From Carex sylvatica (lineage: Eukaryota; Streptophyta; Magnoliopsida; Poales; Cyperaceae): DNA of 64,000 nucleotides. The notes under the pieces are model-generated. The model saw only the letters and a list, made by a program, of their open reading frames with translations, was not told the DNA's origin and searched no databases. Made by a program: the position numbers and the translations under genes. Each line of letters begins with the position of its first letter. The stretch's first letter is position 1. Of this stretch, positions 23,577 through 34,638 are shown in pieces. The stretch covers positions 248,001-312,000 of the forward strand of contig CAXKVR010000157.1 in the NCBI GenBank assembly GCA_964058845.1, written 5' to 3'.

Positions 23577-23913
23577 AATATAATAATACTAGCATCGTAC
23601 CCGTGCGTTGCAACAGAAATAGATTATTTTATTATAAAATTTTATAAAATGAAGAAGATCAAGCGTTTCATTATTTCATTATTTGCGTGACCTTTTTGAA
23701 AATCAACCGTTCAAATACGTGCTGCACAAATCTCAAAGCAATAATAATACTGATACGGATACAGCGATACGGCAAATTTCAAAAATAAAGGATACGATAC
23801 GGCTATTAATATATACATTTTTTTATTATTTTATATATGATATTTATATAATTATAATTTAAATCAAATTTGTAGAGAAAAATAGTTAAATATTCATTTT
23901 ATCATAACACATA
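23577..23913. other. Interior of the 4.2-kb inverted-repeat structure, no gene
   Basis: Contains CGTACCCGTGCGTTGCAACA at about 23596, a phrase common at ends of plant repeats, and TACGGAT-type repeats at 23750-23800. Confidence 0.45.
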
Positions 23914-23975
23914 TGAACTCTAGTGTAGTGGTAAGAATTTTAGCAATTCAACTGGATTCGAATCCTGCCTTCAGC
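23914..23975 (+). other. tRNA-like promoter boxes, possible SINE 5' end
   Basis: TAGTGTAGTGG (23921-23931) resembles an RNA polymerase III A box and GGATTCGAATCC (23954-23965) is a near-perfect B box, at a tRNA-like spacing. The region does not fold as a proper tRNA cloverleaf and is followed by a short A-run and a GC-rich GGCGCGGTCCAC segment. A tRNA-derived SINE head is the best explanation. Confidence 0.5.
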
Positions 23976-24239
23976 AGAAAAAAAAGGGTGCGCTGTGCAA
24001 AGGCGCGGTCCACAGGCGCCGGGCGTGGTTCAGAGGCGCGGTCCACGGGTGCAGCGCGCGATGATCTACGGGCGCTTGGATCATATGCGGCGCGACCAGT
24101 GCATACTTAAGTGTTGAAGAGCATAATTTAAAAAATTCGTCTATGTGCGATCTGAAAATTCAACGGTTGAGCATCCTTTCGAAAAAAAAAGTAAATCAGG
24201 ACCCTTGCAGAATCTAGACATTAAGCTCCTTAATAAGAA

Positions 24240-24370
24240 GGAGAATAATATAATATAAAGAACAAAAAAATAATATAATATAATATATATAAAATCATAA
24301 TATAATATAATAATATAATATAAAAACAAAAAATAATATAATATAATATAATATAATATAATATATATAA
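24240..24370. repeat. (AATAT)n block, right side of the long inverted repeat
   Basis: Mostly AATAT pentamers, the reverse complement of the blocks at 20771-21522. Confidence 0.8.
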
Positions 24371-24375
24371 AAAAT

Positions 24376-24672
24376 CTGATATTTGTCGGGTCTTATTTTT
24401 TCGTCGGTATTTTTTTTACCAGTGAAATCCTGGACGGGTCTTTCTTTTCCGTCTGATTTTTGTTTTCTTTTTTTTCTTTTTTTCCTTCCAGGACTAAGCT
24501 ATTGTTAGCGTTAATTAGGTTAAGAAATCCGAATAGATTAATTAGTTCCGTCCCATGGAATGGAATATTTGAGCCCGTTTTACTCATATCTCGAAAAAAA
24601 TTCAAAAACAATTCCGTATTTCGATATTTTATTTATTTATTTTTTATTAATAAAAAATTCGGAGATTATCTA
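24376..24672. repeat. Right arm of the 4.2-kb long inverted repeat
   Basis: The reverse complement matches 20448-20770 through CTGGACGGGTCTTTCTTTTC, CAAAAACAATTCCGTATTTC and TTTTTTATTAATAAAAAATT. The arms are diverged (many substitutions), so the structure is not young. Confidence 0.75.
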
Positions 24673-24774
24673 TGCGGCGCCTTGTCTACGTACGCATTTA
24701 ATAATACTTTTATTAGCTGTTTTATTTTATAGCGGATTTTATATTGTTAAGGAGCGACAGTTGAGCTTTGAATG

Positions 24775-25498
24775 TAGGGGTGTAAACGGAGCGGATTCGG
24801 AGCGGATAATGCTAATACCATATTCGTATCCATTTTTCAATGAGTGGATACGGATACGGATGATAAATAGATATCAAAATTTAAAACCATATCCGCTTTA
24901 AACGGATACAGATACGGAGCGGATAATCAACGGATACGGATTCGAATACGGATACGGATCGGATAATTGTCAGATAATTAAGTTATGCACTGTAAGATAC
25001 AAAAAAGTGACTTGTTGTTGTCTTGAAATAATGACTAAAACCAATTTAGCAGAGACTAAAAGCATACTACATTCACAGACTAAAGTCTTGAATGGAAAAG
25101 AATAGAGAATGAAGAAATGAAGGTAAAAAAAAAATGAAATTGGGTTATTGTAGCACTATCAACAGCAAAAAAGAGATTTAATTAAAAACCATATTGTATT
25201 ATCATTTATACCACAACTAAGACTGAAATGAATATGGAATAATATATAACAACTTCTATCCGGAGCAGTAAAGTTAAAGCTGGTTGGGAGTAATTTCGGA
25301 TCCGAATAATTGCGGATACGGATACGGATATTCATATTAATGAAATTATCTGTATCCGTATCCATCATTTTTTCATCAAATGCAAAAATTATCCGTATCC
25401 ATATCCACAATTATTCGTATCCGTTTAATCCGGATACGGATAATCTCCGGATACGGAGCGAATACGGAGCGGATTATCCGTATCCGTTTACACCCCTA
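24775..25498. mobile_element. Non-autonomous hAT element with 8-bp target duplication
   Basis: Ends are TAGGGGTGTAAACGGA and TCCGTTTACACCCCTA. The flanking octamers TTTGAATG (24767-24774 and 25499-25506) are identical. The 724-bp interior has many CGGATACGGAT subterminal repeats and no transposase frame. The same family occurs at 34639-35283. Confidence 0.92.
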
Positions 25499-25509
25499 TT
25501 TGAATGACA

Positions 25510-25955
25510 TATTGGCATGTGATTACAAAAGCCTTGGTCTGATTTTTATAATCGCCAACTATCTAATCAGTTATCAGTCCCTCCCTCCCTCGTTTTTATT
25601 CAGTATATTATATTTAGTCGCGTGTTTTGCAATTTGCACCGTGCAATTTTCAAAATTTACACTTGTCCAAGTCTTCGCTCATCACTCTCGTCTCAAGCCT
25701 AGGGTTTCGTACTTCCACTGACGAAAATCTCTCTCTTTCCCCGCTGATTAATGCTAGCGGCGGCGTCGATGGCCGGAACGACCGTTTTATCGGCTGGCCA
25801 GCCGCTTCGGGACCACTGGCACCGGGCGGTGACGCGAATCAGGCTGTGGGGTTCCACTACACAGGAGCAGACACAGAGGAGTAGGTGGGTGTGCTGCTTC
25901 TGGTCACCGGTGGTGAAGCACAAGGAGAAGGAGAAGGAGAAGGAGAAGGAGAAGG
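25510..25955 (+). pseudogene. Truncated duplicate of DUF676 lipase exon 1
   Basis: The upstream region (ATGTGATTACAAAAG, TTGCAATTTGCACCGTGCAA, CTAGGGTTTCGTACTTC) and the coding start (MLAAASMAGTTVLSAGQP at 25751, then VTRIRLWGS and WVCCFWSPVVKHKEKEKEK) closely match 48960-49395. The match stops in the GAGAAG repeat near 25955. The rest of exon 1, including the oxyanion phrase IMVNGLVG, and all later exons are missing here. Confidence 0.88.
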
Positions 25956-26408
25956 TAATGTTTGATTTATTTACATTTCAAAGTAGAATTGTACATTTTT
26001 TATGAGGGCTCAAATCCCTCCAACAATTTATGCCCCTTTTTGACACCAACCCTCACCCCGACGTGCACATGTATACAAAATTTTAAATTGTAAATATTCC
26101 TAAACAGTAAATTTTTATATGTTTTAATAATTTCTAAAACATATTGTTATATTAAAGTGAATGTCAAATAAGTTATTCAGCAAAGTGATATAAAAAAATT
26201 TACACCATAACGTAAGTAACATGCTTTAATTAATTGAAAATAATGTAATCCATAATTCAAGTAACATGCTCCAAGAAAGAAAGAAATTAATCCACCAAAC
26301 TATAAAATAAATAATTTAATCTTTCTTAATTTTACTCCACAACTAACCATGACCCACAAATGACTATTGTGAGAGTATCTAGAAAAATACCGACACAAAT
26401 TAACACTT
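25956..26408. other. Spacer with one end of a GAGGGCTCAAAT MITE
   Basis: At 26004 the phrase GAGGGCTCAAATCCC resembles the left end of the elements at 17496, 22438 and 35570; no matching right end is visible. No gene. Confidence 0.45.
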
Positions 26409-29400
26409 TTACCCTGTCGCCCATACATAAGTATTCTTGTAGTGGTAATAACGATGCAGAAGATGATAAGAAACAAAATAGGGACGGAACCTAAAGATCA
26501 AAATAATGACACCTACGCTAATCAAAAGAATAATAAATGCCAAGGTTGTGCTGATTCTGCTGGAGTCTATTGCAAAACAGACACCTAGGCCAAATGCCAA
26601 AATAAAAAGGTAAATTGCTAAATAAAGCAATGGGGTGGACCATTGAAAATACAACTTACGACACTTGAGGTGAATATTAGATAGCGCAGAGTATAGAAGC
26701 CCAATCGTGGATAATATTGCGCATAAAAATGCCGCCACATCGGCTATGACGAAGGCAATGAAAATGTTTGTTGTATTCACCAAGGTACCATCTAAGGTAT
26801 CATAGTCTTCGGTATTATCGCCTCTGTTGCCAAGCCCTAACACTGTAAAAATAGCAACAAATGTTGCAGATGCAATAAGGACTGCTCCAGTTATAAGGCT
26901 TTTAGACATGTTCTCATACTTGGTTGATTCTTTTTCTATCATAACTCCTACACCATTCCACATATCTCTTTGACTGGGGTAATTATCCACACTTGCTCCA
27001 TTGTCCATTTCCACAGGGTTATCGACTATTTGAGATGGATTAGGTTGACAAGGGCTTTGGATAGCACCTCGTGTTAACAAGTCACCATGGATGATGGATT
27101 GAGGATTCTACAAAAATACCCAATTAAAAATGGTATAAGAAGAAATACAATAGAACAAAAACAATGCGTACTCTCTGTCCAATAATTTTTCTTTTCTTTA
27201 CTTTATGAGTAAAGCTAAGGTGAGATTAAGTTCACCAAGGAAGTTGTGCACTTAAACAACCTAAGAAAACCATTAAATTGGCTTAAAACCTCAGGCCGTT
27301 GATCTTTATTACCTCATATTACTTCTACTCCTATTTTATTATTTATAAATTATAAGTGCAGTATCAGGTGCTCGTGTAAATGAAGGCAAAAGCTACATTT
27401 GTTGGATGCAGTGTTTTCTGCAATGATGATATATAATATATTCACATTAAACCATGAAGATATATACATACCGGTGAGTATGTAAACTGGTGGTCCTGTA
27501 AAGATGTTGATATATCCAGGGGAGTATGACCTGCTTTGTTTCTGATATTTAGGTTCACTCTCTTGTTTCGAGACAAAAGATCAACTATTTCTGATTCAGA
27601 GCTTTTTACTGCAAGATGCAAAGGTGTATTTCCATCCATATCTTTAGCATTTAGCACCTTTGCATCGATCCCTTTTTGGCAGGCCCACACAATCACTCTT
27701 ATCCTTTTCTTTTGCACAGCAACGTGGAGAAAGTTTCTTTTTTCCCTGTCAAGAAGTACACCAACATCAGGGCACTTGCTTAGCAGCTCCTTGATCACAC
27801 TAAAATTGCCTCCCTCAGCAGCAAGGTGCACAGGAAATGAACCAGATGAGTTACCTTTGTATACTGGTCCTTTATCCTCTAACAGCAGCAGCTTTCTTAC
27901 AGCATAAATATTACCAATAAATGCTGCATAGTGAAGGGGAGTGTTCCCTGCTTTATCAGCTTTTGCTGCAAGTAGCGAATTCTTTTCAAGTATTACCCAC
28001 GTGATATTTTCTGCGAATTGAGCAACATTTTAGTTCTACAGAGCCATCAAAATTTAAAATCAAGGAATTAAAGAAAATTGTCCAGCCAATTGTTCAGGGG
28101 GTAATCAGTTACAAAAATTGATCCAATGAAATTTCCAATTTACCTGATGATTTGCTGGATCTCATAGCTCCCGGTTAAGTAAAGGAACATATCCAACCAA
28201 AGGGAAAAAGAAAGAGTAACCAGGTGAGATATGTTTAACATTCATTTAGTTTAATTTTAACTTTTTACTGGATTTGCTGGGCCGGCAGAAAATATTTTTT
28301 TATACAATAAATATAATAATAATATATATAATGTATCATTCTTTGGATTTTGAAAATGTGTATCGCTTGTGTATTGTATCTAATGTAATACTCAAATCTG
28401 TATTCATGCATTATAGCTTTTCAAAATTCATTTATGTTGGTATTTGAAAACATAAAACTTAATACTAAATATATATAAACTAGTTCAATTATAGCTCATT
28501 AGTGTACCTTTTTGTCTCATGACCGCAGCATGCAACGCGTTCTGTTTATCTGGACCAGCATAACTTGGCGGATGTTCAGCAGCTATCAATTGTTGAACGA
28601 CATCAAAGCACCCAGTCGTAACAGCCCAGTACAATGGAGATATTCCATTGTTATCCTCCAAAAAAGGCACTGTCTCATCTGCACGCAGCAACTCCTTTAC
28701 AATATCACTGTAACCGGAACGGGCTGCTTCATGTAAGGCGGTCTCCCCTACTTCATTTGTGGCCCATAACACTTGCTCTAGTTTTTGTGGGCCCTCCTTA
28801 CGGGCAAATTTTACTAGGAGAGAGACCATATGGAGGTTACCAGCGTTAGCAGCACAGTGTAGAGGTGTCTCCTTTGCATAATTGCGAGCATTTAACATGA
28901 ACTTATGCTGACGGTAGATGGTTTTTGCAATCTCCTGATACATTCTCCTTTTATGGAAGAACAAAACCCACCTAAGCCACCGGGTTCTCTTTGCTTTCTC
29001 GTATATTTTTTGTGGTATCCATGGGAAATGCATGCTCACAAATTTTTTTACTTTATTTTTTATGATGTAACACAACAATAGAAAGATTGGAATTAAACCT
29101 ATTAAAAAAAATGGTACCGCCAGAAGAGAATAAAGGAAAATTTTAACTATTGGTATTTGACTGGATTTCTTCATAGCTCCAGCCACAACATGAAGAGCAG
29201 TGTTCTCTCCATAAGCAGCTATACTGATAACTGTTGGGCCTTGTATTAGCGAAATCTTTTTGAACCCCATCAGGTCTCCATTTACTATAGCTCTTAGCAA
29301 CTCAGAATCCATTCGTGGTGTTTGTACTTCTGTTTCAGCTGCTACATAATCATTTGGTGGTTGTTGAGGCTGTGCTCGTGGTGTTTGTACTTCTGTTTCA

Positions 29401-29615
29401 GCTGCTACATAATCATTTGGTGGTTGTTGAGGCTGTACTCGTGGTGTTTCTATATTTTCTGTTTCAGCTGCTACAGAATCATTTGGTTGTTGTCGAGGCT
29501 GAGCTCGTGGTGTTTCTTCTTCTTGATTTATTTGAAAAGTTAACGGATCAAATGTCGAGTGTTGGGGTTGCACTCTTACATTTTCCACTATTCCACGCAC
29601 AATGGGATCCGCCAT
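26409..29615 (-). CDS. Ankyrin repeat protein with PGG membrane domain (ACD6/ITN1-like), intact
   Basis: Three exons, 29615-28508, 28010-27472 and 27107-26409, with GT-AG borders and matching phases, give 781 residues ending before TAG. Residues 34-100 hold three 21-22-residue repeats of PRAQPQQPPNDYVAAET type. Ankyrin repeats follow: a first at about 135-150, then from about 240 to 540 (ETPLHCAANAGNLHMVSLL, GETALHEAARSGYSDIVKEL, GNTPLHLAV and others). The C-terminal PGG-type region begins near residue 616 (SLITGAVLIASATFVAIF) and gives about four membrane helices. Proteins of this layout (ACD6, ITN1) are plasma- or endomembrane proteins linked to defence, salicylate or salt signalling; a similar role is inferred only. 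Unusually, a hydrophobic stretch at about 157-186 separates the first ankyrin repeat from the rest. No clear TATA box was seen. Confidence 0.9.
27108..27471 (-). other. Intron 2 of the ankyrin-PGG gene
   Basis: The donor is GTATGTAT after CCG and the acceptor TTTTTGTAG before AATCC. It contains a remnant with GAGTAAAGCTAAGGTGAG and AAGTTCACCAAGGAAG, related to the foldback MITE ends. A similar remnant sits in the matching intron of the plus-strand pseudogene (15040-15120), so that insertion predates the gene duplication. Confidence 0.65.
28011..28507 (-). other. Intron 1 of the ankyrin-PGG gene
   Basis: The donor GTACAC follows ATGAGACAAAAAG; the acceptor is CAATTCGCAG. AT-rich, no inserted gene seen. 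Confidence 0.7.
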
Positions 29616-29772
29616 GTTTGCCTTTTTGAGTAAGAGAGCACTCGAGTGGGTGATGATGGTTTTAATTTGGTTGGAAACAACGTTGAACCAGTAATATTAA
29701 TTTCTTTTAGCAGACGAGGGAGGAAACAACGTTGGCAATATTAGAGACTTGTCACTTTCAAATTTCAACAGT

Positions 29773-29945
29773 TAATATATTATTGACTAATATTATATAT
29801 CAATTCACATATATGTCTATATTATTGACTAATATTATATATCAATTCACATATATGTCTATATTATTGACTAATATTATATATCAATTCACATATATGT
29901 CAATATTATTGACTAATATTATATATCAATTCACATATATGTGAA
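29773..29945. repeat. 42-bp tandem repeat, about 4 units
   Basis: TATTGACTAATATTATATAT with CAATTCACATATATGTC recurs at a 42-bp period (TTGACT at 29783, 29825, 29867 and 29909). It lies about 160 bp upstream of the ankyrin-PGG start, in its promoter region. Confidence 0.9.
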
Positions 29946-30014
29946 TTTGAACAAAGTTATAGTATCTTCCTATCTGTCCAATAATTAAATTTATGTCAAC
30001 GATGTGCTAAACTG

Positions 30015-30334
30015 GAGATAGGAGTAGGTCCGATGGGCATTGGACCTACTTTTAGGTTCAATTAGCTCTATCGTCATACGATTAGCATCAAGATCTCTGT
30101 GCACGGAAATTGATAAAAATTCATAAGGATTTTAATAGGAATACACGATTCTTGATGCATTTAGGTTCAATTAGCTCTATCGTCATACGATTAGCATCAA
30201 GATCTCTGTGCACGGAAATTGATAAAAATTCATAAGGATTTTAATAGAAATACACGATTCTTGATGCAATTGGATGGCCAGATCACCCATCGAACCAAAG
30301 TAGGTCCAATGGGCATCGGACCTACTCCGAAGTG
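30015..30334. mobile_element. MITE with 9-bp target duplication and internal 109-bp duplication
   Basis: Inner inverted ends GGAGTAGGTCCGATGGGCAT and its inverse CATCGGACCTACTCC. Flanking nonamers GCTAAACTG (30006-30014 and 30335-30343) are identical, which fits a Mutator-type element with slightly diverged outer bases. Inside, a 109-bp unit beginning TTAGGTTCAATTAGC is present twice in tandem (30052 and 30161). Confidence 0.8.
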
Positions 30335-30535
30335 GCTAAACTGATGGGACATTTAGGACATTTTATTAGGGACGACTCAGAAAGTAAACTTTTTGAAGTT
30401 TTAATATATATTTCCATGCGCGCAGCACAATTTGGGAATTGATAATCTAATTGTAGAATATGCAGAGAGGACAGCTGGACACTAATTCGAAATCCGGGAA
30501 TCCTGGTGACTTCTTATTTGAACTCTAAAGACTTA

Positions 30536-30840
30536 GGGTATGTTTGGATGGTATGAGACTAGTGCTATTTTAAATCAAGTGTATTCAAATAATCACACTT
30601 GCTATTCTAAACAAGTATAACAATGCTATTTTGCTGTTCCAATAAAACGTAGAAATAACGACTATTGCAAAGAGTGCATTCAAAGAATTCAAACTCTATT
30701 CCAAATAATGCATTCAAACAACATTTTAGCTATTCCGAATAGTTTGAGTTAGCACTATTCTCTTATCATACTATTTTTATTTGCTAGTCTCAATAGTAGC
30801 TATTCTCGTTATTCTAGAGTGTATCCAAACAGAGAACTAG
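30536..30840. mobile_element. Probable MITE, GGGTATGTTTGGATG ends
   Basis: The left end GGGTATGTTTGGATG and right end GTATCCAAACAGAGA are approximately inverted, and the arms share CTATTC / GAATAG phrases. I could not settle a target duplication, so the superfamily is open (hAT or PIF/Harbinger). Confidence 0.5.
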
Positions 30841-31180
30841 AGATTATCATATCTGAGTGAGATTATCAAATTATGCAATTTAATATAACTAGTGTATCGA
30901 TCCTTATTGGAAGGAAGTAATTGGCTGGTAATGGCGAATTTGTTTTTAATTATCGTAATAAAAAAAATCGGCAAGAAAGATGATTACTTTTTATTTATAG
31001 AAAACATAAATACTGAATCATTAGTTTGGTCCCTCCAGAGGGTACCCCACCACAGATTCGGTCCTTCCCCTTTTCACCACGCTGCACACAAGATCACACC
31101 AATTTGTGTTCAGTACACCCAAATTTTTTATGTTTAATTGAGACCACTGTTCATTGAAATGAGTGTTGCATTCCTGTTTG
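30841..31180. other. Intergenic, no gene seen
   Basis: AT-rich with no convincing coding region or repeat end. Confidence 0.45.
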
Positions 31181-31987
31181 AGTAGAATTAGTGTGTTCTT
31201 AAGCTTACCAAAGGAATGGTGAGTTTAATTTCAAAATCTATCGAAATGACTTAAATAACAAATTTAAACTGTTAAAACTGATCTACTTAACAAGTGATCA
31301 ATTGTTTACATGTGATATTAATAAATTTTCGAATTAATTTAGTATAATGTTAAGTAGTAAAAAAAAGAAAGCTTCATAGGTTGATATTAATACATTTATT
31401 TTTCTTCGTTTTTAATTGCTTGACTTTATAATAAATTAATTTGATATTTAAACGCATCATCTATGAATTAGATCGGTTTCAACGATATGAATTCGTAATT
31501 TCAAGTCAACTAAGTAGTTTTTGAAGATTAAGCTCACCAATTAAAAGCTTGGTAAACTTAATAACGAGTATGACTAATATAACATGAGTGTCATTTAAGC
31601 CTATACAACACCAACTCCAAAATATATCGAATCGACTTCAAATGGTGAATCCAATCCATTCAAACCGATTTACTTCATTAGTTGTGCGTTTATATGCAAA
31701 TTTATAAAATTTTGAATTTATTTAGTATCAAGTCAAGCGGTCAAATGAGTGACTTTTTAAGTTAATTTTAATACATTCATTTTTAAACATTTGTAACGCT
31801 TGATTTGATACTAAAATAACTCGAAAGTATAAAAAATTTGCATATAAACGCATCACTCATAAAATAAATTGATTTGAACGGTTTGGATTAATCGTTTGAA
31901 GTTTATTTAATCAATTTTAAAATTAGTGTCATATGACACCAATGTTATACTAGCCGGACTCCTTAGTAACACCCTAGTTCTACTCAT
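31181..31987. mobile_element. Two adjacent or nested decayed foldback MITEs
   Basis: GAGTAGAATTAGTGTGTTCT at 31181 opens one copy, whose second arm ends near 31575. A second palindrome begins there and ends AACACCCTAGTTCTACTC at about 31987. Shared inner phrases are TGACTTTATAATAAATTAAT and TCAAGTCAAGCGGTCAAA types. Confidence 0.6.
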
Positions 31988-32255
31988 ATAATTTTATATA
32001 TATTTTGGTGAGTAACATTTTTAACAAGCAATATATTTTAATTTAATACATGATAAAATAACTTCAAATAAAATATACTCTTCTTTTCATTTTGTTAACA
32101 AATTTTATATAGTTGCAAACTAGTTTTATCTAAAAGAATTTTCCCTTGAAGTATATAAATGACCGTGCATTTCGGCTTTATTTACAAAATATTGTTAAAA
32201 TTCGAAATATAACATCTCATGGAAATTTATTAACAATTTTGAAACATTGTATATT

Positions 32256-32694
32256 GAGTAGAACTAGGGTGTTCTTAAGCTCACCAAAGTGTTTGGTGAG
32301 CTTAACTCCAAAATTTATCAAATCGGTTTCAAATGACGAATCTAAAATTTATCAAATCGGTTTCAAATGACGAATTGTTGAAATTTGCCTACCTTACGAG
32401 TGATGCGTCTACATGTGAAAATTTAAACATTCGAATTAATTTCGTATAAAGTCAATTGGTCAAAATTAGAAGGTTAATAAATTAATTTTAGTGCATTCAT
32501 TTTTTAAACGTTTTTTGACCGCTTGACTTTATACTAAATTAATTCGAATGTTTAAAATTTTCACATGTAGATGCATCACTAGTAATGTAGGCGGATTTCA
32601 ACGGTTCGGATTCATCATTTAAAATCGATTTAATGAATTTTAGAGTTAAGCTCACCAAACACTTTGGTGAGCTTAAGAACACCTAGTTCTACTC
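32256..32694. mobile_element. Foldback MITE, GAGTAGAACTAGGGTG family, full length
   Basis: Left end GAGTAGAACTAGGGTGTTCT, right end CACCTAGTTCTACTC, arms fully complementary apart from a small internal duplication (about 32318-32375, TTATCAAATCGGTTTCAAAT twice). The flanks show no clear duplication. Confidence 0.85.
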
Positions 32695-32819
32695 TATATA
32701 TATTAACATCTTGTACATTATGATATTATATTGGATGAAAGTTATATACTTTTAAACTAAAATATAAATATAGAACTTTCGATGAATAATGCATGATAAG
32801 TGAATATATATAATATAAT

Positions 32820-33200
32820 TTGAGGAGGGATCCATTTACAATATTTGAAAGTTATAATATTTTGTAACAATTTAGTTTTATAATTTTTAAAGTTTAAATA
32901 ATTGATCCAAACTGTTAAATATTATCTTTATATTAAAATGTGCTTGAAGATCAAATTTTATATTTTCTTGAACTTTTTTATTATTTATTAATTATTTTAT
33001 AAAACTATTGTTTTTAAACAATTATAGAGCACTGAAAAACAACAGTTTTGTAAAATACTTAATAAATAATAAAAAAATTTTATAAAAATATAAAATTTGA
33101 TCTCCAAGTACATTTTAATATAGATATCATGTTGAACAATTTGGATTGGCTGTTCAGACTTTAAAAATTGCAAAATCGAATTGTTGTATGATGTTATTAC
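32820..33200. mobile_element. Heavily diverged foldback MITE related to 21523-21946
   Basis: The order of phrases (ATCCAAACTGTTAAATATTA, ATTAAAATGTGCTTG, ACTTTTTTATTATTTATTA and their inverses) follows the GAGGTAGGCTAATAA family, but both termini are degraded. Confidence 0.55.
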
Positions 33201-34630
33201 TTTCAAATAGAGTTCTAATTAGCGCGCTATAGCTATGCAATAGCGGCGCTATAGCGTTTTCAAACCTTAAATGCTAAGTCCTGGGATAAAAGTACGTTAT
33301 TTCAGCTATGATTGCTAGAGCAGTAATAGCGGTAATAGCGGTCCGCTATCTGTGCTACACGCTATACTAAATAAGCTTTTATATAAAGACCTAACTGAAA
33401 ATTAATTTTAAAGATTATTTTTTTCAAGGTTCAGATTGATTTTGCTTTTAAATTGAAAAAGATAGATAGTTTATTCCATGATGCTTAGTTTTTTTTCAAT
33501 AGAATTATGCCATGATTATATGCGGTTGTTTTGACTTTCTTATTTGGTTAAATTCTGCAACATGATCACTAGCTAATTGCTTGCAACACTAGATCGCGCG
33601 ATGTTATTTTTTTTGAATGGCATGCAGTAGCTACACAGCTTATTCTATTGATCTATTCCAAGTAAATAAACTGAGTTGCATGTGCTGACACTGGGGATAA
33701 TTACCGCAACTTCCTTCTCGCTGCACGTCCCTCAATTTTTTTTCTTTTTTGTTACTTTCTTCGCCCTCTTCGTGTATATATATGAAACCATGACACATGA
33801 CACGATTTTCCACTTCGATTATTATAACGTGAGATTAATTTCAACGCATTAAGCTCTTTCTTTCTGATGTCTATCACCTTTCGGTACTGGGAATAAGAAG
33901 GCAAGTGACACCGGAAGTCTCCTTTGAACTTTTTGTTTGGATCTCGCGTGATTGATGGGAATTTGCAGAAAACATTATTATTATTGTTAATATTGTTATT
34001 TCATAGTATCTCCACAAAACTCTAAACATCGAACAAATTTTGGAGATAAAAGAGAGAGAAAACACAATTACAGGATGGTATAATCTATCTCCGAATTCTA
34101 ATCCATCAGATGGTACCAAACAGAGGCATTAATTCTGTATTATGTATGGAAGTATGGTACAATTATAGGTTGACATCGGATTGAAAATCAAATTAAGTTC
34201 AGTTTGATGTCAGGTTGTTGCAGATTGCTTAAAATTCATTTTAAAATTCATACAGATTGCTTAAAATTTGGTCCGCTCCTTAATTTCCGTTATTGAGTTC
34301 ATAAATATTCACCTGAATCGAAGTATGAGAAATGGAGAAAGAAGAAGGGTATGAAACTCACAACGAAGAGAAGAGAAGGCGTCCCTGAAACTCACGGTGA
34401 TACGGCCCACACTTCAGGTATCCCTCCGCCTCTTCTTCCTCTTTACCCGCGACTTATCCACCAGCGACGAGGACAACCGTGTAATTTGTAATTTTCAGTT
34501 TGGCGAAATAATTTCTCATCAAATACCTCCATTTTTTCTGTGATTTCGTTTGAGAAAATATTCCCTCTCAAATTCCGTCAAATAAAATTCTCTCCCTTTT
34601 CTAAGTTTTTGTTCTGACCAACCAAAGAGC
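33201..34630. other. Intergenic, with a GCTATAGCGG repeat fragment
   Basis: 33220-33380 contains AGCGCGCTATAGC, GGCGCTATAGCG and TAATAGCGGTCCGCTAT, matching the subterminal repeats of the hAT element at 51497-52134. 33650-33840 is related to 16700-16840. No gene seen. Confidence 0.5.
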
Positions 34631-34638
34631 GAGAATTC

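Noticed and set aside
23914..23975. Functional tRNA gene
   Set aside because: Has A and B boxes but no convincing acceptor stem or anticodon arm; kept as SINE-like only.
29315..29629. Plus-strand open frames over the ankyrin exon 1
   Set aside because: Antisense shadow of the repeated PRAQPQQPPNDY-coding segment.
29773..29945. Possible CRISPR-like or regulatory array
   Set aside because: Simple 42-bp tandem duplication with no spacers; AT-rich minisatellite.
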